In this document: piece after piece, positions 16,440-24,470 of the stretch | How positions within the stretch are numbered: position 1 is the stretch's first letter | Layout of the letters: the number at the start of each line of letters is the position of its first letter | Assembly (NCBI GenBank): GCA_964428935.1 | Contig: CAYSAG010000015.1 | Coordinates: 1 to 35,587, forward strand | Reading direction: 5' to 3' | DNA length: 35,587 bases | Source of the DNA: JAADHY01 sp964428935 | GTDB taxonomy: Bacteria > Planctomycetota > Planctomycetia > Planctomycetales > Planctomycetaceae | Notes under the pieces: generated by a model | What the model saw: only the letters and a program-made list of their open reading frames with translations | Database searches by the model: none | What the model was told of the DNA's origin: nothing | Program-made: the position numbers and the translations under genes

Positions 16440-16949
16440 TCACTCCGAAGTGGTCCCCGATTCCAGTTCGGCTTCCAGCGCCTGGATCTGGTCGCGCAAT
16501 CGAGCCGCCTCTTCGTAGTTCTCTTCGTCCACGGCCGCTCGCAACTGATTTCGTAATCGGATCAGATGGAAGTGCCGCTGGCTGGCCTGAGGAGCTCGCT
16601 TCGGAATCTTGCCGACGTGCTGCGTTTCGCCGTGGATGTTCTCGATCAGCGGCATCAGCTCGTCTTCGAAGGCGATGTAGTCGTGCGGACAGCCCAACCG
16701 ACCGATCTTGCGGAACTCGCCAAAGGTAATGCCGCAGTTGGGGCAGACCATTTGGTCCATCCGCTCCAACTGAGCGTCGTTGGTCGACTTGTACGGGAAC
16801 TCGTCGACCTCCTCGTCGGTCTCACCGCCCTCACCGCTCAAGTAAGCCTGAGCACACCCCTCGCACAGGTGCAGTTCCAGCACCTTCCCCTTGCGGATCT
16901 CGGTAATGTGCAGTGTTGCCGGCTTCGAGCAGCGACGACATTTTCTCAT
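16440..16949 (-). CDS. mcsA: McsA-like zinc-finger / UVR-domain activator of McsB
   Basis: 169 residues from the ATG at 16949, chosen because the protein then opens with the zinc finger MRKCRRC; upstream frame sequence is not family-like. Zinc ligands come in pairs: C4/C7, C29/C32 and C69/C72. The fourth site reads GCPHDY, giving C87 with H89 where other McsA proteins have a second cysteine. An acidic linker (about 38-55) follows the second pair. The C-terminal UVR motif spans about 129-160 (LRNQLRAAVDEENYEEAARL). McsA stimulates McsB and delivers substrates to ClpC in Firmicutes; the same role is inferred. Upstream on the minus strand is a good promoter. The altered fourth zinc site is the only odd feature. 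Confidence 0.92.
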   Translation of the reverse strand: MRKCRRCSKPATLHITEIRKGKVLELHLCEGCAQAYLSGEGGETDEEVDEFPYKSTNDAQLERMDQMVCPNCGITFGEFRKIGRLGCPHDYIAFEDELMPLIENIHGETQHVGKIPKRAPQASQRHFHLIRLRNQLRAAVDEENYEEAARLRDQIQALEAELESGTTSE

Positions 16950-17134
16950 GAAGAACACCCACGTGACTCCCAGCGAGGTGGTTGGTTGTCGATTTCGCCC
17001 GTGGGACGACATGGACCGAAGCCGTCGATCCGCACGTCTGTCGTCCCAACATTGCCCGCACGAACCGGCCGCCGCCAAGCTGCGACTGGAAACGTAACTC
17101 CGGTTGCCACACCATTCTGGGGCGACCAGGGTCA

Positions 17135-17162
17135 ATTCTACCTGTGGTCGGGGGACCGTCAA
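17135..17162 (-). promoter_or_regulatory. Promoter of mcsA-mcsB
   Basis: On the minus strand TTGACG (17162-17157), a 16-base spacer and TAGAAT (17140-17135) each match consensus at 5 of 6 positions. It implies a leader of about 180 bases before mcsA and lies in the 310-bp divergent region shared with trpE. In that region I see no other clear signal; a TATTAT at 17205-17210 on the plus strand could be a -10 for trpE but has no good -35. No CtsR-type operator was recognised. Confidence 0.6.
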
Positions 17163-17259
17163 GCGAACGCGCGGCGTGCCCTTTTCGGCGAAAAAACGCA
17201 CGAGTATTATGAACGGTTCGAGCTGTCAACGCTGCGAAATCAGGAGGCTGACACGGCCA

Positions 17260-18762
17260 ATGAAACACCACCCCGGCTTCGAGGAATTCCGCCGACTGGC
17301 CGCCCGCACCACGGTCTTGCCGGTTTACCGCCGACTGGTCAGCGACACGCTGACGCCGGTCACGGCGTACTGTCGCATCGACGACGGCCGCAGCTCGTTC
17401 CTGTTCGAAAGCGTCGTCGGGGGCGAGAAGGTTGGACGCTACAGCTTTGTTGGCAGCAGGCCGTTTCTGCAATTGGACGCGTACGGCCGACAGGTCGTCG
17501 TGACCGATGGCGCCAAGACTCAGACCCGCACCAGCCCGGACCCGCTCGACGATCTGGCCGAGCTGTTGTCGCGTTTTCGGTCGGTGCGACTGCCGGGTGT
17601 GCCGCCCTACTGCGGAGCGGCCGTCGGGTACGCCGGCTACGACGTCGTGCGCTACACCGAACGGCTGCCGAATGTCCCCGAAGACGACCGCCACCTGCCC
17701 GACCTGTCCTTCGCTTTCTACGACCGAATGGTCGTGTTCGACCACATCAACAAGACTGTCATTGTGGTCGCGCACGCTCGGACCGACCGCGGCGACCTGC
17801 GAGCGGCCTACGAGACGGCGTGCCGTCGCGTGGACGAGTTGTGCGAACAGCTGCAAACGGGACCGTCGGAAATTGCCCTGGCCGACATCGATGTGACAGG
17901 CGAGCCGAACGTGCCGTTCCGCTCGAACATGACCCAAGCGGAATTCGAGTCGGCGGTCCGCCGGTGCAAGCAGTACATTCGGGCCGGAGACATCTTTCAG
18001 GTTGTCATCAGCCAGCGGCTGGAGCTGGAAACACGGGCCCGAGCGTTGGACATCTACCGGGCGTTACGCGTGGTCAATCCGAGCCCGTTCATGTTTCTGC
18101 TGAAGACGCCAGCGGTGCAGCTGGTTGGCAGCTCGCCCGAGATCATGGTTCGTGTGGAGGACCGAATCGCCACGATCCGTCCACTGGCCGGGACCCGGCG
18201 ACGCGGCGCGACGGAGGAGGAAGACAGGCGGCTGGCCGAGGAACTGCTAGCGGACCCGAAGGAGCGGGCCGAGCACGTCATGCTGGTCGACCTGGCTCGA
18301 AACGACATTGGCCGAGTCGCGAAGTTCGGCACGGTCCGGCTGAGCGACGTGATGGTGGTGGAGCGGTACAGTCACGTCATGCACATCACCTCGAACGTTT
18401 GCGGCGAGCTGAAAGACGATCTGACGGCGCTGGACGCTCTGCGCGCGGGCCTGCCGGCCGGCACCGTCTCGGGGGCACCGAAAGTGCGGGCCATGGAAAT
18501 CATCGACGAGATTGAACCACACAAGCGAGGGCCGTACGCTGGTGCCGTCGGACACCTCGACTTCCTGGGCAACATGGACACGTGCATTGCCTTGCGCACA
18601 ATTGTCTTGGCCGGAGGCAAGGCGTACGTACAAGCCGGAGCGGGCATTGTGGCCGACAGCGTGCCCGAGCGCGAGTACCAAGAGACGCTGAACAAGGCCA
18701 AGGGGATGCTCAAGGCCATCGAGGTGGCCGAACGGCAGTTGACGGCATCGAACGGCCGCTGA
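17260..18762 (+). CDS. trpE: Anthranilate synthase component I
   Basis: 500 residues from ATG 17260, supported by AGGAGG at 17242-17247 (12-base spacing, slightly long). An in-frame ATG at 17209 lacks such a site. The enzyme makes anthranilate from chorismate, the first step of tryptophan synthesis, using ammonia from a TrpG subunit. The N-terminal part has the FLFES...GRYSFVGS region that forms the tryptophan feedback site. The C-terminal chorismate-binding domain shows GSSPEIMVR, RPLAGTRRRG, HVMLVDLARND, VSGAPKVRAMEIIDE and the AGAGIVADS loop. The RPLAGTRRRG form fits TrpE rather than PabB, although that distinction is not absolute. No trpG or other trp gene follows: the next gene, 115 bp on, is an Nramp-like carrier. 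No tryptophan-rich leader peptide was seen before it. Confidence 0.94.
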   Translation: MKHHPGFEEFRRLAARTTVLPVYRRLVSDTLTPVTAYCRIDDGRSSFLFESVVGGEKVGRYSFVGSRPFLQLDAYGRQVVVTDGAKTQTRTSPDPLDDLAELLSRFRSVRLPGVPPYCGAAVGYAGYDVVRYTERLPNVPEDDRHLPDLSFAFYDRMVVFDHINKTVIVVAHARTDRGDLRAAYETACRRVDELCEQLQTGPSEIALADIDVTGEPNVPFRSNMTQAEFESAVRRCKQYIRAGDIFQVVISQRLELETRARALDIYRALRVVNPSPFMFLLKTPAVQLVGSSPEIMVRVEDRIATIRPLAGTRRRGATEEEDRRLAEELLADPKERAEHVMLVDLARNDIGRVAKFGTVRLSDVMVVERYSHVMHITSNVCGELKDDLTALDALRAGLPAGTVSGAPKVRAMEIIDEIEPHKRGPYAGAVGHLDFLGNMDTCIALRTIVLAGGKAYVQAGAGIVADSVPEREYQETLNKAKGMLKAIEVAERQLTASNGR

Positions 18763-18877
18763 GCGTCGTTCGGTGGGCGGAGCGAGCAAACAGGCCGACC
18801 GGACACTGGCCTGACTGGAGCGGCCGAGCCCCGGTCGAAACGCTTTCCGCGTTCGGTTCAGCAGTCGGAGCGACCTC

Positions 18878-20515
18878 GTGACTGAACAGGCCCCACACGC
18901 TTCCTCACCGCCCGAGCCTTCGCGTGGCCCGGGCCATTCGCTCGACCAGCTCGCGCCTCCTCGCACTTTGGGCGGAATCCTCCGGCAACTCGGTCCCGGG
19001 CTGATCATTGCCGGCAGCATTGTGGGTTCGGGCGAGCTGATTGCCACCACGAAGACCGGCGCTCAAGCCGGCATGGCCCTGTTGTGGCTCATTCTGGTCG
19101 GTTGCGTCATCAAGGTCTTCGTTCAAGTGGAGCTGGGGCGGTTTACCATTGCCAGCGGTCAGACCACGCTCCGGGCGCTGGACAGTCTGCCCGGCCCGCG
19201 GCTGAAGGTGAATTGGGTGGTTTGGTTCTGGGCGCTCATGACCGTTCTGGCCGTGGCTCAGTTGGGCGGCATTTTGGGCGGCGTGGGGCAAGCAATGGCG
19301 ATCACATTCCCATTGACGGGCGATTACGTTTCGGCCATTGCCGTGCCTCAGCACAAAGAACTGGAGTGGTTTCTTCGGTGGGACGAGGACTTTCGTCAAG
19401 GCGGTCCGGTTTTCACGACGCTCCCGCCGGAGAAGCAGCAGCGCGTGCGTCGCGGCTACCAATTTCTGAAGCGGCGGTTGGAGCGACTGGGGCGCCGCGG
19501 TCAGGAAGCGCTGGAACGGGTGCGAGCGGGCGAAACGCTGTCCGATCCGTGGACACTGGACGACAAGATTTGGGGCTCGCTGGTCGCCCTCCTCACTGCG
19601 TGGCTGCTGTTCTGGGGACGCTACCGAGCGCTGGAGAACACATCGACGGTGCTCGTCGCCACGTTCACCTTCATTACGATTGGCAACGTGGTGGCGTTGC
19701 ACACGACGGACCGCTGGAGCCTTTCGCTGGCCGACTACTGGCACGGCCTGACCTTCCACGCTCCCGTCACTCTGCGCGGCGCCAACGCCTGGGCGACCGC
19801 TTTGGCCACGTTCGGCATTATTGGCGTGGGAGCGACCGAGCTGATCGCCTACCCGTACTGGTGTCTGGAGAAGGGCTACGCCAGGTTCACGGGGCCGAAG
19901 GAGCGTCAGCCCTCTTGGTACGAGCGGGCTCGGGGTTGGATTCGCGTCATGATCTTCGACGCCTTCCTGTGCATGGTCGTCTACACAATCGGAACCGTGG
20001 CGTTTTACATCATGGGAGCGGCCGTGCTTTACCGCGAGGGGCTCGACCCGGACGGCATGCGAATGGTCAGCACGCTGGCTGAAGCGTACGTGCCGGTTTT
20101 CGGCGCAGCGGCCAAGTGGTTGTTCTTGGCCGGAGCCATTACCGTGCTGTACTCGACCTTCCTGGTCGCCAACGCCTACCACGCTCGAATCATTGCCGAC
20201 AGTTTTCGCCTGTGCGACTGGATGCCCCAGCACGACACCGACCGTTACACACGCGTGGTCGCCGTGCTGTCGCTGGTTCTGCCACTGGTGGCCTTGGTCA
20301 TCAACGCGACCGGCGCCAACCCGGTCACGCTCGTGCTGCTCTCCGGCACCATGCAGGCGGCCATGCTGCCCATTCTGAGTTTCGCGGCGGTCTACTTCCG
20401 GTACCGCCGGACCGACGAAGAGCTGCGTCCGAGCCCGTTGTGGGACGTGTTCCTTCTGCTGTCGTGCGCGGGAATGACCGTGGCCGGTGTCTGGGGAGTT
20501 TACAGCCGGTTGTGA
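18878..20515 (+). CDS. Nramp-related carrier lacking the canonical metal-site motifs
   Basis: 545 residues from GTG 18878, with GGAG seven bases upstream. About eleven membrane segments are visible. The first reads GPGLIIAGSIVGSGELIATT, aligning with the Nramp TM1 that normally carries the metal-binding DPGN; here the equivalent is GSGE. The TM6 region reads GVGATELIAYPYW instead of an MPHN-type motif. A charged cytoplasmic or periplasmic insert of about 70 residues (roughly 155-225, with RRGYQFLKRRLERLGRRGQ) separates two membrane blocks. The fold family is clear, but the classical Mn/Fe site is missing, so substrate could be another divalent ion or something else. The gene is on the same strand as trpE with 115 bp between; a functional link is not obvious. 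Confidence 0.85.
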   Translation: MTEQAPHASSPPEPSRGPGHSLDQLAPPRTLGGILRQLGPGLIIAGSIVGSGELIATTKTGAQAGMALLWLILVGCVIKVFVQVELGRFTIASGQTTLRALDSLPGPRLKVNWVVWFWALMTVLAVAQLGGILGGVGQAMAITFPLTGDYVSAIAVPQHKELEWFLRWDEDFRQGGPVFTTLPPEKQQRVRRGYQFLKRRLERLGRRGQEALERVRAGETLSDPWTLDDKIWGSLVALLTAWLLFWGRYRALENTSTVLVATFTFITIGNVVALHTTDRWSLSLADYWHGLTFHAPVTLRGANAWATALATFGIIGVGATELIAYPYWCLEKGYARFTGPKERQPSWYERARGWIRVMIFDAFLCMVVYTIGTVAFYIMGAAVLYREGLDPDGMRMVSTLAEAYVPVFGAAAKWLFLAGAITVLYSTFLVANAYHARIIADSFRLCDWMPQHDTDRYTRVVAVLSLVLPLVALVINATGANPVTLVLLSGTMQAAMLPILSFAAVYFRYRRTDEELRPSPLWDVFLLLSCAGMTVAGVWGVYSRL

Positions 20516-20520
20516 GACGG

Positions 20521-20555
20521 TGCTTGGTGCTTGGTGCTTGGTTCTTGGTGCTGGG
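20521..20555 (+). repeat. Degenerate heptamer repeat array (TKCTTGG type), copy A
   Basis: Five heptamers in a row: TGCTTGG three times, TTCTTGG, then TGCTGGG. It starts five bases after the Nramp stop codon and is followed by a second GT-rich tract (GTGGTGAGTGGTCTGTGGTG, about 20580-20600). The same heptamers recur at 25618-25652. I recall arrays of this kind from intergenic parts of planctomycete genomes; the function is unknown. The remainder of the 231-bp convergent gap to tadE shows no other signal. Confidence 0.85.
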
Positions 20556-20746
20556 GGGCTGGGCAGCTGGTGGGATGTGCGTGGTGAGTGGTCTGTGGTG
20601 AGCGGCGCGGAGTGACTGAGAGAGCCGCGGAAGTGGCGACAGAGCTGCAAAAGGACGGCCCGCGGCGGTGCCGCCGCGGAAGGTCGCTCGCTCCGGTGGT
20701 CGTCTGTCGGAAGGGCCACGCACCGCAGTGGCCTGTCTTCGGCTAG

Positions 20747-21184
20747 CTACTCGTGTCGCATTGAGCTTTGGGCGGACAGCGTGTCGCCGAGCAAGAATTG
20801 GCCGGGAAGAAAGCTGACCGCGTCAAACGGCACCGAGACCTGAACCGTGCACAGGTCGCCGGTCTGAGCGTTCGCCAGCTGGTTGCCGGGGTCGGGGTTT
20901 CCCGGAGCGGCGGTCACACTGATGGCCACGTTAATTAGGCCGGGGTCGATGTTGAGCGTGGTCGAGACGTAATTGCGGACCCACTGGTCGATCTCCTGGT
21001 TGGTCGCCCCGTTCAAGACGGCTCGTCGCGTTGCTTCCCGCGCGGCGTTTGTCACCACCTGACTGACCATGAGCGCTCGGCCGAATTCAATGATGCCCAG
21101 CACAATGGTAAAGAACAGCGGCAAGACCAGGGCCATTTCGACCGCGGCCACACCGCGTCGGCGCTTTGCTTGTTGAGTTCTCAT
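20747..21184 (-). CDS. tadE: TadE/TadG-like pilus assembly protein
   Basis: 145 residues from ATG 21184, preceded by GAGGGGA. The N-terminus is basic (MRTQQAKRRRG), followed by the pseudopilin-like start VAAVEMALVLPLFFTIVLGIIEF, where the conserved Glu sits five residues into the hydrophobic helix, as in prepilin-peptidase substrates of the TadE family. The rest (ARREATRRAVLNG-like region and a beta-rich C-terminus) matches TadE-like proteins in planctomycetes. TadE proteins are minor components of Flp/tight-adherence pili or of related secretion systems. No other tad gene is in the window, and it stands alone on the minus strand between two plus-strand genes, as such orphan copies often do in this phylum. 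It carries the rightmost GATC site of the window (20990). Confidence 0.87.
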   Translation of the reverse strand: MRTQQAKRRRGVAAVEMALVLPLFFTIVLGIIEFGRALMVSQVVTNAAREATRRAVLNGATNQEIDQWVRNYVSTTLNIDPGLINVAISVTAAPGNPDPGNQLANAQTGDLCTVQVSVPFDAVSFLPGQFLLGDTLSAQSSMRHE

Positions 21185-21833
21185 GGCTGTGTCCCCTCTC
21201 GTCTGTTTGTCCGACCACGTTCCCGCGTTGGCGTTCGAACTTGGTTTCGCTCGCCAAGACCGGGTGGCGAGGAAAACCAAGCGGCGCAGACGTCCGGCCC
21301 GCCCTCCAGAGCCCGCGTCACAGCTGCCCGGCAGTGTGGCCGTGAAGACCGGGCAGGTCCGTGCGTACGTCCAGTTCCGACGGCACGGCGCCCGCGGTTC
21401 TCGACCACACAACACTAGGTCACAGTCCGGGTAGGTCAAACGCGTCGCGCGAAATTTTCCAGCTCGACGGCCTGTCGCTCCGGGCCGGTGCCGGTTGCGG
21501 AGCCACGCTCGACCTCGAGCCGCCGCCCGGACTTCCGCCGTCGCGAGCCGCCTTCGCGCCGGTAGAAAAAGCGCGGGCGGTTGAGTGGCCGGCAAGCGTG
21601 CGGCGACGCCGTGCAGCTTTTGTCTTCAAGCCTTGGCTGCCGGACCGAGGCTGGACCGTTGTTGTGGCGACGCGAAGCGGCTACGCTGTCCGCACCTTGC
21701 CGTCGTCCGACGTCGCCACGCGGTCGGACGGAGCCGCGGCAGCGAAGCGGGCCGGCTGACGCGGCACGGCGGGACCGTCTTCCTGCACAGTCGGCTTGTG
21801 TGGTCTGGCTCAACCGCAGCGGAGGGAACAACC
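21185..21833. other. Divergent 649-bp region between tadE and the M2-like peptidase
   Basis: Holds the leaders of two divergent genes. Open frames on both strands are Arg/Ala/Pro-rich shadows. No promoter pair, repeat or RNA structure stands out. The right-hand boundary of the GATC-rich block must lie between 20,993 and this region or the start of the next gene. Confidence 0.45.
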
Positions 21834-23546
21834 ATGTCACGAACTCGCCGGAACCGTCCCGTGGGCTTTTTGAGGTCGGCCGCTTTCAGCGGTCTGCTTT
21901 CGCTCGGCGTTCTGACGCTGGTCGGCGTCGGTCCAGGTCTGGCTCAGGAGGGAACGAACGTGAAGGCAGAGGCCGAGGCATTTCTTCAGCAGTACTTCGC
22001 CGAACTTTCCAAGCTGGAAAAGAAGGAAGCTTTGGCGTCGTGGCGAGCGGCGAACACCGGAAAGAAGGAAGACTTCGACGCGGCGGCCGAGGCACAACTG
22101 GCGGAACGAAAGTTCCACAGCAACGCTCAAGCCTACCACAAGGTCCTCCGGCTCCTGCAGCACGCCGAGCAGCTCGACCCGTTGCAAGTCCGAGCTCTCG
22201 AGCTGGCCAAGATTGCCTACCAGAGCAACCAGTTGCCGCCCGAGCTGCTGAAGCAAATGGTCGACCTGTCGACCGAAATCGAGCGGCTGTTCAACACTTA
22301 CCGCGGCCGGCTGGACGGCCAACGCTACTCGAACAACCAACTGCTCGAAATGCTGCGCAACGAAAAAGACTCGGCCCGACGCAAACGCATTTGGGAGGCG
22401 CTCAAGCAGGTCGGCGGCGTCGTGGCCCCGAAGTTGGTCAAGCTGGCCGAGGTCCGCAACCAAGCCGCTCGCCAGCTCGGCTTTCGCGACTACTGGCACA
22501 TGCGCATTCGGCTGCAGGAGCACGACCCGGAGCAGTTGCTACGGATTTTCGACGAGCTGGACCGGCTCACACGCGATTCCTTCGCTCGCATGAAGGCCCA
22601 GCTCGACGCCGAGGTCGCTCAGCGGCTGGGCATTCAGCCGGACCAGGTCATGCCTTGGGACTACGACAACCCGTTCTTTCAGGCTCCGCCGCCGTCGGCT
22701 CGAGTCGACCTGGACGAGTTTTTCCGGCACCGCCGCAAGGAAGACATTGTCGAGATTGCTCGGCGCTACTACACCGACGTCGGCCTGGAAGTCGACAGCG
22801 TGCTGGCTCGCAGCGACCTCTACGAACGCGAAGGCAAAGACCAGCACGCCTTCTGCACCGACATTGACCGCGAGGGCGACGTCCGCATCCTTTGCAACAT
22901 CAAGCCGACCGCCGAATGGATGACCACCACACTGCACGAGCTCGGGCACGCCGTTTACGACCTGTACGTGGACCGGTCGCTGCCGTACAACCTCCGCCGA
23001 CCCGCTCACATTTTCACGACCGAAGGCGTCGCCATGTTTTTTGGAGCGAAAGTCCAACAGCCCGACTGGCTGGTCCGTTACGCGGGCGTGGACAGCAAGC
23101 GGGTGGCCGAGCTGGCCGACGCCATTCGCGAGCAGCGTCGCCGCGAGCAGCTCATTTTCGCCCGCTGGACCCTGGTCATGCTCCACTTCGAAAAAGACTT
23201 CTACCAGAACCCGCGACAGAACCTGAACCGGTTGTGGTGGGACTACGTCGAACGGTACCAGCGGGTGCCGCGTCCGCCTGAGCGGGACGAACCGGACTGG
23301 GCCTCCAAGCCGCACTTCACCATTGCTCCGGTCTACTACCACAACTACCAGCTGGGCGAGCTGTTTGCGGCGCAGTTGCGCCACGCCGTGGCAGTCCAAC
23401 GCCTGCCGGACGGGCAAAAGCAACTCGGCGCGTTTTTCAAGGAAAAGGTGTTTGGGCCCGGCGCCCGGTGGAAGTGGCCCGAGTTCGTGCGGCGCGCGAC
23501 GGGCGAAGAGCTGACGGCGAAGTACTTCAGCGAGGAGGTGCAGTAG
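21834..23546 (+). CDS. Secreted M2-family-like (ACE-type) zinc peptidase
   Basis: 570 residues from ATG 21834, with GGAGGG seven bases upstream. A Sec signal covers about residues 1-38 (basic start, then LLSLGVLTLVGVGPGLA). The body is almost entirely alpha-helical. The zinc motif is HELGH at 368-372, and the third ligand is probably Glu397 in TTEGVAMFFG, 25 residues after the motif; in ACE the distance is 24. Upstream WEALKQVG and NQAARQLGFRDYW are typical of the M2 family. ACE-type enzymes are dipeptidyl carboxypeptidases; here the role is likely periplasmic peptide degradation. The HEAIGD signature of animal ACE is replaced by TEGVAMFF, so M2-like or a related gluzincin is the careful call. 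It converges on the Pro/Tyr-rich gene. Confidence 0.88.
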   Translation: MSRTRRNRPVGFLRSAAFSGLLSLGVLTLVGVGPGLAQEGTNVKAEAEAFLQQYFAELSKLEKKEALASWRAANTGKKEDFDAAAEAQLAERKFHSNAQAYHKVLRLLQHAEQLDPLQVRALELAKIAYQSNQLPPELLKQMVDLSTEIERLFNTYRGRLDGQRYSNNQLLEMLRNEKDSARRKRIWEALKQVGGVVAPKLVKLAEVRNQAARQLGFRDYWHMRIRLQEHDPEQLLRIFDELDRLTRDSFARMKAQLDAEVAQRLGIQPDQVMPWDYDNPFFQAPPPSARVDLDEFFRHRRKEDIVEIARRYYTDVGLEVDSVLARSDLYEREGKDQHAFCTDIDREGDVRILCNIKPTAEWMTTTLHELGHAVYDLYVDRSLPYNLRRPAHIFTTEGVAMFFGAKVQQPDWLVRYAGVDSKRVAELADAIREQRRREQLIFARWTLVMLHFEKDFYQNPRQNLNRLWWDYVERYQRVPRPPERDEPDWASKPHFTIAPVYYHNYQLGELFAAQLRHAVAVQRLPDGQKQLGAFFKEKVFGPGARWKWPEFVRRATGEELTAKYFSEEVQ

Positions 23547-23614
23547 TTTCGCCCGCTTCGGCTTCAGAACCGGTGTTCGAATTCCTGAACTGAGTGAGCA
23601 GGCCCGCGGGAACC

Positions 23615-23668
23615 GACGAGGCGTACACGTACAGGGACGCTGCGCCTCGCAGCCGGCTTCGCCTCGTC
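23615..23668. repeat. Inverted repeat between convergent genes
   Basis: GACGAGGCG (23615-23623) and CGCCTCGTC (23660-23668) are perfect nine-base complements separated by 36 bases that contain further pairing. It sits in the 201-bp gap between convergent genes, where a two-way terminator would be expected, but has no T-run. Confidence 0.5.
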
Positions 23669-23747
23669 CAGCAGGCTAGCCGAAGCTTGAGCGACCGCTC
23701 GCCCCGTGTTGGCAGCGTGCCTCTCGAGCAACCGGACGTCGTCCGGC

Positions 23748-24161
23748 TCAGTGGAACCTCTCTTCAATTTCGACGTGCCCCCGCCGCACCTCGACTTCGT
23801 ACTTGTAAATCGGTCGGTGTCGGCGGTAGGGCGAGTAGACCTTGTACTCGTACTCGTAGCCGTGGCGCCGAGCCTCGAACTCCTGCTTGTAGTACAGCGG
23901 CGCTGGAACCGGGTGGTAGACGGGAACGGGCCGCACCACCGGCGTGTAGTAAACCGGCGGCGGCACGTACACCGGCGGCTGGTAGACGACGACTGGGGGC
24001 GTGACCACCACAGGCGACACGTAGACCGGAGCGGGCGACGGAGCGACGTAGACGACCGGCGGGCCGCACAAGCAGTCGTCTGCCGACGCCGACGAGTTGT
24101 TCACGCACAAAGCGACCGCGCCGACAGCCACTACAGTCACCGCAACCGACAACGCTCGCAT
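23748..24161 (-). CDS. Small exported Pro/Val/Tyr-rich protein of unknown function
   Basis: 137 residues. Start ATG at 24161 is set by a perfect AAGGAGGTG about five bases upstream. A signal peptide covers about residues 1-27 (MRALSVAVTVVAVGAVALCV then an Ala-Ser-Ala type end). The middle (about 32-90) is a repetitive chain of Pro-Val, Val-Tyr and Pro-Pro units such as PPVVVYQPPVYVPPPVYY, with few charges. The C-terminal third switches to charged Tyr/Arg/Glu-rich sequence (EYEYKVYSPYRRHRP and EVEVRRGHVEIEERFH), predicted beta. A CLCG near residue 31 could make a disulfide. I do not recognise a family with a known activity. It could be a cell-envelope or extracellular structural protein. The strong ribosome-binding site suggests high expression. 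Confidence 0.85.
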   Translation of the reverse strand: MRALSVAVTVVAVGAVALCVNNSSASADDCLCGPPVVYVAPSPAPVYVSPVVVTPPVVVYQPPVYVPPPVYYTPVVRPVPVYHPVPAPLYYKQEFEARRHGYEYEYKVYSPYRRHRPIYKYEVEVRRGHVEIEERFH

Positions 24162-24470
24162 TGTCCACCTCCTTCTGCTCGTTTCCTTTTCTTCCGCCCT
24201 TGCTCTCCGTTCCCTGGTCCAGCTTGGACCGCCTTGGCACTCCATTCTACCGCTCCGACAACCGGACGCCAGCGGACGCCAGCCACGGCTGCACCGACAA
24301 GGGAAGAGCGGAGCCGCGCAGACTGGAGAGCAGAGACTCAAGAGCACGGGTGGGGAGGGACGGGCACATAGCTCGGCGGACAGAGCGGCGTCGTCCCGAG
24401 GGACGGTCACACCACAGAGGTCAACGAACTCCGCAGGACCGGCGCGGCGCGAGGTCGTCCGCCCGGAGAG
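24162..24470. other. 309-bp gap with a tRNA-like fragment
   Basis: Between the Pro/Tyr-rich gene and hpnH. At 24362-24405 the plus strand looks like the 5' half of a tRNA: a seven-base acceptor-like segment, TA, a GCTC...GAGC D arm with a GGCGGACA loop, then a possible anticodon arm. The 3' half and the acceptor partner are absent, so it is not a working tRNA. Nothing else stands out. Confidence 0.4.

Noticed and set aside
17209..17262. An upstream ATG for trpE at 17209 or a leader peptide for attenuation
   Set aside because: The ATG lacks a ribosome-binding site, the 17-codon extension is not family-like, and there is no run of Trp codons.
20519..20600. CRISPR array
   Set aside because: The repeats are contiguous heptamers without spacers, and no cas gene is present.
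15060..21000. An integrated mobile element downstream of tRNA-Lys
   Set aside because: No integrase, transposase or phage gene is present, and I found no copy of the tRNA 3' end at the far side. The genes are ordinary chromosomal ones, so only the base composition is unusual.
24362..24440. A complete tRNA gene (Arg-like)
   Set aside because: Only the 5' half folds; the base before the presumed anticodon is not the required U, and the T arm and 3' acceptor strand are missing.
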